Assembly (NCBI RefSeq): GCF_003568845.1
Contig: NZ_CP030126.1
Location: 957,001 to 1,021,000, forward strand
DNA length: 64,000 nucleotides
Reading direction: 5' to 3'
From: Indioceanicola profundi
GTDB taxonomy: Bacteria; Pseudomonadota; Alphaproteobacteria; Azospirillales; Azospirillaceae
Under the pieces are notes generated by a model. It did not search any database and was not told the origin of the DNA. It saw nothing but the letters and a program-made list of their open reading frames with translations. This document shows positions 1 through 8,465 of the stretch, piece by piece. Positions within the stretch are counted from its first letter, which is position 1. The number at the start of each line of letters is the position of its first letter. Position numbers and translations under genes: made by a program.

Positions 1-1
1 C

Positions 2-43
2 CTGGTGAATGGCAGGTTGGAGAAGGCCGCCGCCGCGGAATAG
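2..43 (+). CDS. C-terminal tail of a gene entering from the left (partial)
   Basis: Frame 2 is open from the window edge and reads LVNGRLEKAAAAE followed by TAG at 41-43. A strong intrinsic terminator lies 57 bases downstream on the same strand, which fits the end of a transcription unit. Thirteen residues are too few to name a family, so this is only a likely partial gene. Confidence 0.35.
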   Translation: MVNGRLEKAAAAE

Positions 44-100
44 GGTCCGCCCCTCCCGGACTTGAGACCGGAAGTTCCAGGTGTCCGACGACGTTGGAGA

Positions 101-138
101 TGCCCCGCAGGGTTCCGCCTGCGGGGCATTCTGCTTTC
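101..138 (+). terminator. Rho-independent terminator
   Basis: A perfect 11-bp stem (TGCCCCGCAGG at 101-111 with CCTGCGGGGCA at 118-128, loop GTTCCG) is followed by the T-rich run TTCTGCTTTCT. The orientation matches the gene tail ending at 43. Confidence 0.75.
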
Positions 139-647
139 TGGCCGCCTCTGCAGCTCCGCAGCCGCTCCGTTCCGCAGCCACCCAATGACGGCAGGGCTGG
201 CTGGGACCATGCTCAACGACGTGCGACGGAGAGTTGCTTCATCAAGATGATCAGTTCGCGAGATTGAGTGTGAAGCCCGCGGTTCAGAAAACGCGCATGG
301 TCCAGATTTTGCTTTTGAGCTGTGGCGGTCCATTCGGTATAAATCCGTGGACGCTCCGGGCACGTACCCTGGGCTCGAGCAAGATCGGTGCGCTTGTCCC
401 GACGGCCGGAAGAATATCCGCTGCTCGCGATTACCAGTTCAGAAAATCCATGGGGCTAGCATGTAAGTACTCCTCGCAGATGTGAGATCTGCAGGGGGAT
501 ATTCCATGCGGGCAGCAGTTCGGTGCAAAGATTTGCCTGAATGTTCTGCTGCCTTATGAGCTTGTGCAGACCGGGTCCGACACCTACGGCCCGGAACGGC
601 ATGAAGTGCTTTCCGTAACCGCTTGCGAGAGGCGGCACAGGGCGGAC
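139..647. other. Non-coding stretch, nothing recognised
   Basis: About 500 bases between the first terminator and the anti-sigma-like gene. The short open frames here have no ribosome site, no conserved-looking sequence and no family resemblance. I see no RNA gene and no strong promoter. Confidence 0.4.
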
Positions 648-995
648 ATGGACAAGCTGACCGATGAGTTGCTGGCTGCCTATCTGGATGGCGAGCTGAC
701 CGAGGCGGAAATCCTCCAGGTCGAAGCGGAGCTGGAGCGAAATCCGGAAGCACGGGCAAGGTTGGAAGCATTCAGGCAGGTCACTTCGCTTGTCCGCGCC
801 GTACATGCTCCGATGACGGCGGAAGCACCGTACAGGCCCGGAAAATCGGCGGATGCTAGCCATCAAGGTACCATGTCACGGCCTCCGCGTGCGCGGAGCA
901 GGCGGGCTCTACAGGCGCTGCTGGCAGCGGCATCCTGCATGCTGCGGAGAATCGGAAAGCATGGGAGGACAGGAGGAGGGCCGCGAGATCGTTGA
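648..995 (+). CDS. Anti-sigma-factor-like protein, probably truncated
   Basis: A 115-residue frame starting at the ATG at 648. Residues 1-50 (MDKLTDELLAAYLDGEL, then a glutamate-rich helix) match the N-terminal helical domain of RsiW/ChrR-type anti-sigma factors, which bind an ECF sigma factor; the HxxxCxxC zinc motif of many such proteins is absent. A weakly hydrophobic stretch (ALQALLAAASCML, about residues 85-97) could be a shortened membrane segment. The expected long extracytoplasmic part is missing, and coding-like sequence continues in another frame (about 910-1053), so this may be a frameshifted remnant. No sigma-factor gene is visible beside it. Confidence 0.4.
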   Translation: MDKLTDELLAAYLDGELTEAEILQVEAELERNPEARARLEAFRQVTSLVRAVHAPMTAEAPYRPGKSADASHQGTMSRPPRARSRRALQALLAAASCMLRRIGKHGRTGGGPRDR

Positions 996-1364
996 AGATC
1001 TCCAGGTGCTGAAGGAACTTCCGGATCATGGCTGCTACAGGCTCCGGCTGTAGAAGCCTCCGAACTTACCCGGATGTGGAAATGTTCGCTTGGCGGTGGT
1101 GGATGTCGCGTGGTCTGCCACCATATCTGGGATGCTGCGCCTTCCGAACCCGAAACTTGACAACATCATGATCCCCAGAATCTGTGGATAAGCCTGGGGA
1201 CGACATCTGCGGAAGTGGTACCTAACGAGTGTTTCTCAGGGGGTTTCGGGCCTTGCTTAAAACTTAGGCACCGTAGAATTCTACGCAGAACCGGGCGGTT
1301 TGCGGGCTTCGTGGAAGGCGGCCGATTCGGTGCCGGGAGCTGATCTGGAAGGGCCGAAAGATGC
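996..1364. other. Non-coding stretch with a DnaA-type 9-mer and a 14-bp palindrome
   Basis: No gene is supported between the anti-sigma remnant and the 3' end of the histidine kinase. Visible signals are TGTGGATAA at 1183-1191, which is the DnaA consensus read on the minus strand, and the perfect palindrome CGTAGAATTCTACG at 1272-1285. No intrinsic terminator with a T-run is seen for the kinase gene. Confidence 0.4.
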
Positions 1365-2666
1365 CTATCGGCCTGCGGCGACAGATGCTTCCGGCTGCGT
1401 TGCGCAATTGTTCCCCGCTGGCGGGTCTACCGGGAGTCTGACCGTTACAATGGTGCCGCGGCCCGGTTTGCTGGCGATGCTCATTTCACCTCCCAGCATT
1501 TCGATGAAGCGGCGGGTCAGGGGCAGGCCCAACCCTGTTCCTTTCGGATGGGCCCGGTCCAACTGACGGATTTGCCGAAAGGGCTTCATGGCGGTCGGAA
1601 TGTCGGCGGCAGCCATGCCGATGCCGGTGTCCCGGACAACCATAATGATTGCGCCCTGGGCCGCATCCGCCGCCACCTCCACCGTGACGCGACCGCCATG
1701 GGGCGTGAATTTGACCGCGTTCGACGCCAGGTTCAGAACAACCTGCCTGACCTTCTCCGGATCGGTGCGGATCATCAAAGGCTGGTCTGGAATGGTCACG
1801 TCCAGCCGCACCCCTGCGTTCGCAGCCATCTGGTTCAGCATGCGGACGCTGTCCTGGACAACGCGGCCGACATCGACCCGGCGGATTTCCAGCATCTCCA
1901 GCCCGGATTCGGCTTTGGCCAGATCAAGCGTCCCGTCGACGAGCGCCAGCATATGGCTGGCCGCGTGGTGGATGTCGTGGCTGTACTCGACATAGCGGGG
2001 ATCGCCCAGGGGGCCATAGGCCTCCGTTCGGATCAGGTCGGCAAATCCGATGACGGCGTGCAGAGGAGTCCTCAGCTCATGCGCGGCGGTGGCCATCAGC
2101 TCGCTCTTGCCCCGGCTCTCGGCCCGTGACGCCTCAAGCTGGTCGGTCAGGCGTCGCTCCGCCGCGCGGAGCAGATCGACAGCCTCCTGAAGACGCTGTG
2201 TGCGCTCCTCCAGAAGGAGTTCCAGCGTCGCGGCCTGTTCACGGGCTTCGGCCAGAGCTTGCTGCTGGCGGATGAGGTTGCCGATGCGGATCACCAGCTC
2301 GGCGCGCGGGACCGGCCGGACCAGTATGTCGGCGATCCCGGCCTCCAGCGCTTCGAGCCGGGACCGTTCATCCGCATGGTCGGGAATAGTAACGAGGACA
2401 GGCGGTTGGGGGAGGCGGGCCTGGGCCACGGCATCCGCCATGGACGCCGGACGATCCGCTGCCGGGCCGACCAGAAGGATCAGCGTCGGCGCGTGCTCCC
2501 GGCATGCATCTGTCAGTGCACTGGCATCAGCGCCAGTGACCTCCCGTACATCGTCGAAGCCGGCATGGCGGAGAAGCGCGGTTACCGACCCTTCGGTGCC
2601 GGTAGATGAGGCAATGCCCACGATCAGGATTATCGGATGCCCGCTGGACAAGATCGCCGCCGCCAT
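1365..2666 (-). CDS. Sensor histidine kinase with an N-terminal degenerate receiver domain
   Basis: A 433-residue cytoplasmic kinase if started at the ATG at 2666. The open frame reaches 2753, but residues before MAAAIL look non-coding. Residues 10-130 have a receiver-like fold pattern, but Val stands where the phospho-accepting Asp is expected (TLILLVG, about residue 66) and Arg (117) replaces the conserved Lys. A predicted coiled coil (about 130-190) leads to the HisKA box AAHELRTPL with His196, then the HATPase boxes NLASNAVKF, DTGIGM and GTGLGLPL. There are no membrane segments. It lies 97 bases downstream of moaE on the same strand; no cognate regulator is adjacent. The signal could be a partner protein binding the pseudo-receiver. 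Confidence 0.85.
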   Translation of the reverse strand: MAAAILSSGHPIILIVGIASSTGTEGSVTALLRHAGFDDVREVTGADASALTDACREHAPTLILLVGPAADRPASMADAVAQARLPQPPVLVTIPDHADERSRLEALEAGIADILVRPVPRAELVIRIGNLIRQQQALAEAREQAATLELLLEERTQRLQEAVDLLRAAERRLTDQLEASRAESRGKSELMATAAHELRTPLHAVIGFADLIRTEAYGPLGDPRYVEYSHDIHHAASHMLALVDGTLDLAKAESGLEMLEIRRVDVGRVVQDSVRMLNQMAANAGVRLDVTIPDQPLMIRTDPEKVRQVVLNLASNAVKFTPHGGRVTVEVAADAAQGAIIMVVRDTGIGMAAADIPTAMKPFRQIRQLDRAHPKGTGLGLPLTRRFIEMLGGEMSIASKPGRGTIVTVRLPVDPPAGNNCATQPEASVAAGR

Positions 2667-2763
2667 CGCCGTGTATGCATGGTTGCATCCTAGCCTCGGG
2701 ATCAGGGCTTGTCTCTCGGGAAAACCGGTCCTAGCCGCAAAGAGGGATGGCAACCGTTGCGCG

Positions 2764-3237
2764 CTACTCCTTTTTTGACCAGCGTGATGCGGCGGCGTTG
2801 TCGCTGTCCTTCGCCTCTACCCAGCGCTCGCCACTCGGCGTTTCCTCCCGTTTCCAGAACGGCGCCCTGGTCTTCAGCCAGTCGATGAGGAAATGGCATG
2901 CCTCGAAGGCGGCTTCCCGATGGGAACTGGCGCAGGCCACCAGAACGATGCGGTCGCCGGGCTCGAGCCGTCCATGGCGATGGATGATCAGGGTGGCGTC
3001 CAGGGGCCAACGCGCCCGGGCCTCCGCTTCGATGGCCTCGAGCTGGCGCTCCGTCATGCCGGGATAATGCTCCAGCGTCATGGCGCTGACGCTCCGGCCC
3101 GCTTCCGGACCCTTGGCGTGCATGTCGCGCACCAGTCCGACGAAGCTGGTCAGGCCACCGATGGCGTGATTGCCGCGGGTCAGCGCCTCCAACTCGGCGC
3201 CGACATCGAAATCCTCCGCCTGTACCCGTACCGCCAT
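2764..3237 (-). CDS. moaE: Molybdopterin synthase catalytic (large) subunit MoaE
   Basis: 157 residues. MoaE transfers sulfur from thiocarboxylated MoaD to precursor Z (cPMP) to form molybdopterin. The MoaE pattern is clear: GLTSFVGLVRD near residue 30, the EHYPGM block, HRHGRLEPGD, the ASSHREAAFEACHFLIDWLK helix and the catalytic-lysine region FWKRE. The frame extends upstream to 3405, but only the ATG at 3237 gives the normal family length. It follows moaD by 17 bases, so the two subunits are co-transcribed. Confidence 0.93.
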   Translation of the reverse strand: MAVRVQAEDFDVGAELEALTRGNHAIGGLTSFVGLVRDMHAKGPEAGRSVSAMTLEHYPGMTERQLEAIEAEARARWPLDATLIIHRHGRLEPGDRIVLVACASSHREAAFEACHFLIDWLKTRAPFWKREETPSGERWVEAKDSDNAAASRWSKKE

Positions 3238-3254
3238 GCAGGAACCTCCGGCGG

Positions 3255-3506
3255 TCAGCCGCCTGTCACAGGGGGGAACAGCGCCACCTCGTCGCCCGGC
3301 TTCACCGGATGGTCGAAGGGCACGTACTCCTGATTCACAGCGACCTTGACCACGGCCAGATTGGCAAGGGCGTCGGCATAGCCGGGGCCACGACCCTTCA
3401 GCCACTCAACCAGCCCGCCCACATCCGCGATGCCGGCCGGCGGCTCCACCGTCTCTTCGGCGAGGCCGATTTTGGTGCGCAGCCAAGCGAAATACAGAAG
3501 CTTCAT
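3255..3506 (-). CDS. moaD: Molybdopterin synthase sulfur-carrier subunit MoaD
   Basis: An 83-residue ubiquitin-fold protein that ends in the diagnostic Gly-Gly (PPVTGG), the site of thiocarboxylation. The N-terminus MKLLYFAWLRTKIG and the block PGDEVALFPPV are typical of the family. The start is set at the ATG at 3506, just downstream of the pgsA stop. Order pgsA-moaD-moaE with very short gaps points to one transcript. Confidence 0.93.
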   Translation of the reverse strand: MKLLYFAWLRTKIGLAEETVEPPAGIADVGGLVEWLKGRGPGYADALANLAVVKVAVNQEYVPFDHPVKPGDEVALFPPVTGG

Positions 3507-3516
3507 CGGATGGTCC

Positions 3517-4119
3517 TCAGCGTACGGTCTTGGCGGCAACAGGCCCACGTTTGCGCGGCGCCTCGGTGTCGAGCATGTGCTTCAGCCCGGCACGGAGATA
3601 GTCCCAGCCGGTCAGCAGGGTCAGTGCCGCCGCGGCCCACAGTCCGACATCCCCCACCATCTCCGTCGGGAACCAGGAGGGGCCGTCTCGGCCGACGATC
3701 AGCACGCCGATCGCGGCCATCTGAATGGCGGTCTTCCATTTGGCCAGACGGCTGACCGGCACGCTGACCTGAAGTCCGGCGAGATATTCCCGCAGGCCGG
3801 AAACCAGGACCTCGCGCAGCAGGATGACGACGGCGGCGAGCACCACCAGCCCGGAAATCTTCCCAACCGCGACCAGCATCATCAGGACGGCCGCTACCAG
3901 CAGCTTGTCGGCAATGGGGTCCAGGAACTTGCCGATGACGCTCTCTTCCTGCCACGCGCGGGCCAGATACCCATCGAACCAGTCGGTGACGGCCGCCGCG
4001 GCGAACAGGGCGCAGGCGGTATAGGCCGGCCAGGCGCCCTCCACGAAGAACAGCGCCACCACCACCGGAATGACGGCGATGCGGGAAAGGGTCAGTATAT
4101 TCGGCAGGCTGGTGAGCAT
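3517..4119 (-). CDS. pgsA: CDP-diacylglycerol-glycerol-3-phosphate 3-phosphatidyltransferase
   Basis: 200 residues, integral membrane enzyme that makes phosphatidylglycerol phosphate, the committed step to phosphatidylglycerol and cardiolipin. The CDP-alcohol phosphotransferase signature DG-x2-AR-x8-G-x3-D-x3-D is complete between D49 and D71 (DWFDGYLAR ... GKFLDPIAD). Several hydrophobic helices follow. The N-terminus MLTSLPNILTLSRI is classic PgsA. It lies 36 bases downstream of uvrC, an arrangement found in many bacteria. Confidence 0.95.
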   Translation of the reverse strand: MLTSLPNILTLSRIAVIPVVVALFFVEGAWPAYTACALFAAAAVTDWFDGYLARAWQEESVIGKFLDPIADKLLVAAVLMMLVAVGKISGLVVLAAVVILLREVLVSGLREYLAGLQVSVPVSRLAKWKTAIQMAAIGVLIVGRDGPSWFPTEMVGDVGLWAAAALTLLTGWDYLRAGLKHMLDTEAPRKRGPVAAKTVR

Positions 4120-4155
4120 GATGTCCGGTCGGGCTTGGGCAAAGCCGCACCCATC

Positions 4156-6087
4156 CTACCCATTCGTGCCATTGGGATGGAAGTGCGCATAAATGAGTTT
4201 TGCCACCGCTTTGCTGATCCCCTCCACATTTTCCAGATCGGCCAGCCCAGCGCGGGACACCGCACGGGCGGAGCCGAAATGGTGCAGCAGGGCCTTCTTT
4301 CGCTTCGGGCCGATATTGGGAACCTCATCCAGGGGGTTGACCCCAATGGCTTTTTCCCGCTTGGCCCGGTGCGTGCCGATGGCGAAGCGGTGCGCCTCGT
4401 CCCGCAGCCGCTGAAGGAAGTACAGGACCGGGTCCTTCGGGTCCATGCCGAAAGGCGGCCTTCCGGGCATGAAGAAACGTTCCCGTCCAGCATCGCGGTC
4501 GGGACCCTTCGCGATGGCGGCAAAGGGCACATCGTCGATGCCAAGCTCGTTGAACACCTCGACCGCCACGTTCAACTGGCCTTCGCCGCCGTCGATCAGG
4601 ATCAGGTCGGGCCAGGATTCGCCGGTGCGCTCCGGGTCCTCCTTCACCGCCCGCTCGAAGCGGCGGGTCAGCACCTCCCGCATCATGGCATAGTCGTCGC
4701 CGGCCGCACCTTCCGTCTTGATGTTGAACTTGCGGTAGGCGTTCTTGGTGAAGCCCTCCGGCCCAGCCACGATCATGCCGCCCACGGCGTGGGCGCCCTG
4801 GATATGGGAGTTGTCGTAGACCTCGATCCGCTTCGGCGGCTCCGTCAGGCCGAACACCTCTGCTACGCCAGCCAGCAGCTTGGCCTGACTGCCGGTCTCC
4901 GCCAGCCGCCGTCCATGTGCCTCCCGCGCATTCGTCAGGGCATGGTCGACCAGACGTTTCTTGTCGCCGCGCTGGGGGCGGTGCAGTTCCACCTTGTGCC
5001 CGGCCCGGACGCCCAGCGCCTCTTCCAGCAGCTCATGCTCCGCCAGATCGTGGCTGACGAGCACAAGCTCGGGGGCGGCCTTGTTCTCGTAGAACTGGGC
5101 GATGAAGGCGGCCATCACCTCCGACAGGTCCTGGGACTTGTCGTGGCTGGGGAAGTAGGCCCGGTTGCCGTAGTTGCGACCGCCGCGGAAGAAGAAGACC
5201 TGGATGCAGGTGCTGCCGCCATCCTGGTGGGCGGCGACCACGTCGGCATCGCCGACGCCTTCGACATTGATATCCTGGTGGGCCTGGATGGCGGTCAGGG
5301 CGCGGATACGGTCGCGCAGCTTGGCCGCGGTCTCGAACTCCATGCGGTCGGATGCCTCCTGCATGGCGTGGGCCAAGCGGGCCTGGATTTCGCTGCTCTT
5401 CCCCGACAGGAACGCCTTCGCCTCCGCGACCTGGGCCGCATATTCCTCGCGCGTGACCCGTTCCACGCAGGGCGCGGTGCAGCGCTTGATCTGGTACTGG
5501 AGGCAGGGGCGGGTGCGGCTGTTGAAGACTGCGTCGGCGCAATTGCGAATCTGGAAGGCGCGCTGGAGCGCGGTCATCACGCGGTTTACCGAGCCGACGC
5601 TGGCGAAGGGGCCGAAATAGTCGCCCTTCCGGTCGCGCGCCCCGCGATGCTTGGTGAGCTGCGGGTAATCCTGGTCACCGGTGATCAGGATGTGCGGGAA
5701 CGCCTTGTCGTCCCGCAGCAGCACATTGTAGCGCGGCATCAGCCGCTTGATCAGGTTCGACTCCAGCAGCAGCGCCTCGACCTCCGTATGGGTCGTGACG
5801 AACTCCATGGTGACCGTCTCGGCCACCATGCGCTGCAGCCGGACGGGGAGGCGCTGAACCTGGGTGTAGTTGGTGACCCGGCGCTTCAGGTTACGGGCCT
5901 TACCGACATAGAGCACGTCGCCATCCGCATTCATCATGCGGTACACGCCCGGAGTCTCCGGCAGGGTGCGGAGATAGCCCTTAATGGTCTCCACCCCACG
6001 GGCAATGTCGGCCGTGCCTCGGCGAGCCTTTGCGGCTGCCGGAGCGTCCACGGGGAGAGGGCTGTCGGTGTCGGCTGCGTTCTGCAT
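4156..6087 (-). CDS. uvrC: Excinuclease ABC subunit C
   Basis: 643 residues, the dual-incision nuclease of nucleotide excision repair. Domain order is standard: a GIY-YIG domain (PGVYRMM ... LYVGKA, about residues 45-125), a Cys-containing region ([13 protein letters not shown]), a UVR motif that contacts UvrB (about 230-265), the RNase-H-like endonuclease domain ([20 protein letters not shown]), and a C-terminal helix-hairpin-helix pair ([18 protein letters not shown]). The first 35 residues before the GIY-YIG domain are a low-complexity extension. It heads the uvrC-pgsA-moaD-moaE run. Confidence 0.96.
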   Translation of the reverse strand: MQNAADTDSPLPVDAPAAAKARRGTADIARGVETIKGYLRTLPETPGVYRMMNADGDVLYVGKARNLKRRVTNYTQVQRLPVRLQRMVAETVTMEFVTTHTEVEALLLESNLIKRLMPRYNVLLRDDKAFPHILITGDQDYPQLTKHRGARDRKGDYFGPFASVGSVNRVMTALQRAFQIRNCADAVFNSRTRPCLQYQIKRCTAPCVERVTREEYAAQVAEAKAFLSGKSSEIQARLAHAMQEASDRMEFETAAKLRDRIRALTAIQAHQDINVEGVGDADVVAAHQDGGSTCIQVFFFRGGRNYGNRAYFPSHDKSQDLSEVMAAFIAQFYENKAAPELVLVSHDLAEHELLEEALGVRAGHKVELHRPQRGDKKRLVDHALTNAREAHGRRLAETGSQAKLLAGVAEVFGLTEPPKRIEVYDNSHIQGAHAVGGMIVAGPEGFTKNAYRKFNIKTEGAAGDDYAMMREVLTRRFERAVKEDPERTGESWPDLILIDGGEGQLNVAVEVFNELGIDDVPFAAIAKGPDRDAGRERFFMPGRPPFGMDPKDPVLYFLQRLRDEAHRFAIGTHRAKREKAIGVNPLDEVPNIGPKRKKALLHHFGSARAVSRAGLADLENVEGISKAVAKLIYAHFHPNGTNG

Positions 6088-6699
6088 GGGCGGATCATGT
6101 GGCCGATCCAGGAAGCCCGGTCAATGCGGCCGCAAGCGGCGAAATCGCATCGGGTGGCCGCCCGGCCCTAAAAGGATGGCGGAGATGCTGGCAAAGCAAA
6201 AATGTTCCGAGCCCTTATCGGCTAGCCGTCGGGGCAATGGCGCAGACGCCGTCTATCGAATCGAGGGGGTCTAATCCCTTTGGCGGGGGTGTGTGGATGT
6301 TCATCCACCAAAGCTGTGGATAAGTCTGCGAACAAGTCGGGGTGGCTGTTGTGGGACCCCAAGCGCCGCAAGGGTTTTACCGGTCTGCACAAAAAACAGG
6401 CAGAAAAATCGGGACTATTGATTTTATTGGGTTTTTTCGATGTCAACCGGTCATGCCTCTGTCACATCGTGGATTTTCAAGCTTGACAGGCATTGAAGCC
6501 ACAGTGGGCAGCACATCCGTATCGTGGTGTGTAAAACTTCGGGTCAAGGAAGGGGAGCCGCATTCCCGTCCGTAACCAATTTTTGCCAAGAGACTGCCCG
6601 AACGGCCTAATACCGGAGCCGAATACCCCGAAGTGAAAGCCGCCGGTTCCACGGCGGCCACACTCTCATCCAATCTACTTCCACCCTGTTCCGGTTGCG
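6088..6699. other. 612-base intergenic region with DnaA-type boxes and an AT-rich patch
   Basis: No gene is supported here. Around 6292-6325 there is GTGTGGATGTTCATCCACC followed by TGTGGATAA (6315-6323, a perfect DnaA 9-mer on the minus strand). From about 6391 to 6445 the sequence turns AT-rich with ATTGATTTTATTGGG and TTTTTTCG, which is unusual for this GC-rich window. A TTGACA hexamer lies at about 6483. The rest looks featureless. Confidence 0.45.
6315..6323 (-). promoter_or_regulatory. DnaA-box consensus 9-mer
   Basis: TGTGGATAA on the plus strand is TTATCCACA, the exact DnaA consensus, on the minus strand. A related sequence, TTCATCCACC, lies 20 bases upstream. It sits in a gene-free region next to an AT-rich patch. 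A single exact 9-mer is expected by chance now and then, so function is unproven. Confidence 0.35.
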
Positions 6700-7194
6700 C
6701 TACCTCGGCTCGAACTGCATCGCTACGCCGTTCATGCAGTAGCGAAGGCCCGTCGGCTCCGGTCCGTCCGGAAAAACATGGCCCAGATGACCGCCGCAAT
6801 TGGCGCAATGCACCTCGGTACGAACCATCCACAAGGTCCTGTCTTCGGAAAGCCCGACCCCGCCTTCGATCGGCGCCCAGAAGCTGGGCCAGCCGGTACC
6901 GCTCTCATACTTGGTCGCCGCCTCGAACAGAGATTCGCCGCAGCCGGCACAGGTGAAAGCGCCATCACGCTTTTCCGCGTTCAGGGGGCTGGTGCCGGCC
7001 CGCTCCGTCCCGTGACCGCGCAGAACGCGGTACTGGTCGGGCGTCAGGCGCTTCCGCCATTCCTCGTCGGTGAGCTGGAAAGGGAACTCCCCGGAATGGT
7101 CGTCACTGTCGCCGGACGCCTGTCGGGCGGCGCCCGTCCCCAGGATGCCGGCCGTGAGCGCTCCGATTCCGCCCAGGAACTGCCGCTTGGTCAT
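6700..7194 (-). CDS. msrB: Peptide-methionine (R)-S-oxide reductase MsrB, probably exported
   Basis: 164 residues. Reduces the R form of methionine sulfoxide in proteins. The MsrB core is complete: two zinc-binding CxxC pairs (FTCAGCGESLF and HCANCGGHLGHVF), SGTGWPSFW, and the catalytic cysteine in GLRYCMNGVAM. The N-terminus MTKRQFLGGIGALTAGILG, with a KR pair, a hydrophobic core and then GTGAARQA, looks like a Tat-type or Sec signal, so the enzyme may repair envelope proteins. The usual resolving Cys before GWPSF is Thr here. It lies 76 bases downstream of the DUF3616 gene. Confidence 0.92.
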   Translation of the reverse strand: MTKRQFLGGIGALTAGILGTGAARQASGDSDDHSGEFPFQLTDEEWRKRLTPDQYRVLRGHGTERAGTSPLNAEKRDGAFTCAGCGESLFEAATKYESGTGWPSFWAPIEGGVGLSEDRTLWMVRTEVHCANCGGHLGHVFPDGPEPTGLRYCMNGVAMQFEPR

Positions 7195-7270
7195 GGTCGC
7201 CTCTTCTCCGCTGCATCGATCTGGCTACAGCATACAGATGGCGACGGCGCTGCTGCTGGGCGAGGGGGGC

Positions 7271-8395
7271 TCAGGGTAGGTCGAACATGTCCAGGTCGAC
7301 GGATGCCCCGTCCTGGTGCAGCCGGCCCTCGCCCGGATTGTCGTAGGCGACAAGCAGACGCCTATGATCAGGCAGAAGGCAGAATCCCTCCGCATGATCG
7401 AAGCCATGGCCGTGCGGCACGTCCATGACCTTCACCAGCCGTTCCCGGGGGACCACCGTTTCGCCTCCGGCGTTGAGCGCGCCCGGCCAGCGCCAGATCT
7501 GCACCGGCCCGTCCAGATCCATGGTTGGGCCAGCCAGGATCAGCAGATCGTTGCCGTCCATCTTCAGGTCGCGGATGCCGAGTCCGTCCAGGTCCAGGAA
7601 GTGCTTGGCATAGCGCTCATCCTCTTCGCCCAGGCATTCCGGCCTCAGCCGGCCGGGTTTGTCCTTGGGCAGGCTGAGGGCCAGTTCCAGCACCACCGCC
7701 CATCCCCGCAGAACCGGTCCCCGCAGGCCCAGGAATACGCGGTGGATGCCATCCTCGGTCCGGTGCGCGGCGATGCCTTCCACGTCGAACCCGTTCTCCT
7801 TCGCCGGCACCTCCAGGAAGCGGCCGAGATGCTCATCCATCCGCAGGTCGCGGGTGAGGACGTTGCCATGCTTGTGGGAGAACTTCAGGCAGGCGGCGGA
7901 CAGCCTTGTACCGTCCGGGCTCGTTGCCTCCCGGTGCAGCTCGTAGGTCCCGTCCTTCGCGCGCAGACAAGGAATGCGGCCCAGGAGCCAACGATTCGGA
8001 TCGCGCTTGACCTCGGTCAGCCGTTTCAAAGCGTTCGCCGGATCATTCTCCAGCGGCTTGGGTTTCTTGCGCGCATAGGCCATGGAGCCGGTGACCCAGA
8101 GATAGTCGCCATCCATCGCCAGCCCTTCGATATCAACTTCGCCCTCGGCCCCTTCCGGGAGATCGAAGAAGTCGGCGAGGCTGTAGACACATGCCTCCCC
8201 ATAGCTCCCACCGCCATCCGCCGTGACCAGCCTCTCCACCGAGCAGGTCTCATCCGAGGCGGTCCAGAGGTAGTCGCCCGTCAGCTCAAGGGCCGAAAGA
8301 TTGTTCCGCAATGGTTCATCCACCGCCTCCGGCAGTTCATCATGATGCGGAAGGCGAAGGGTGATGGTGCGGGCGGGCGTGGCGGGTGCGGACAT
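7271..8395 (-). CDS. DUF3616-family protein
   Basis: 374 residues without signal peptide or membrane segments. Repeated blocks such as LSALELTGDYLWTASDE, VDIEGLAMDGDYLWVTGS and LGIRDLKMDGNDLLILAG recur at roughly blade-length spacing, which suggests a beta-propeller, and resemble the DUF3616 family, whose function is unknown. The block HGFDHAEGFCLLPD near the C-terminus is also family-like. The start at 8395 (MSAPATP) is chosen over the upstream in-frame ATG at 8452 because the sequence before it looks non-coding. It lies 70 bases downstream of the ubiD-family gene. Confidence 0.75.
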   Translation of the reverse strand: MSAPATPARTITLRLPHHDELPEAVDEPLRNNLSALELTGDYLWTASDETCSVERLVTADGGGSYGEACVYSLADFFDLPEGAEGEVDIEGLAMDGDYLWVTGSMAYARKKPKPLENDPANALKRLTEVKRDPNRWLLGRIPCLRAKDGTYELHREATSPDGTRLSAACLKFSHKHGNVLTRDLRMDEHLGRFLEVPAKENGFDVEGIAAHRTEDGIHRVFLGLRGPVLRGWAVVLELALSLPKDKPGRLRPECLGEEDERYAKHFLDLDGLGIRDLKMDGNDLLILAGPTMDLDGPVQIWRWPGALNAGGETVVPRERLVKVMDVPHGHGFDHAEGFCLLPDHRRLLVAYDNPGEGRLHQDGASVDLDMFDLP

Positions 8396-8465
8396 GGGCG
8401 TCTCCGATAAGGCATTGCCGGAGCTTAACACCCATCCACGCGCCGACGTCATCGGTCAGGCAGGA

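Noticed and set aside
1157-1190. TTGACA at 1157-1162 as a promoter
   Set aside because: No acceptable -10 hexamer at 16-18 bases, and no gene starts downstream on the plus strand.
3430-6171. A 913-residue open frame on the plus strand over pgsA and uvrC
   Set aside because: It is antisense to two clearly conserved genes, has no family resemblance and is the expected stop-poor shadow in GC-rich DNA.
6222-6575. Short open frames on both strands in the gap at 6088-6699
   Set aside because: No ribosome sites, no conserved look and overlapping each other; the region is more likely regulatory.
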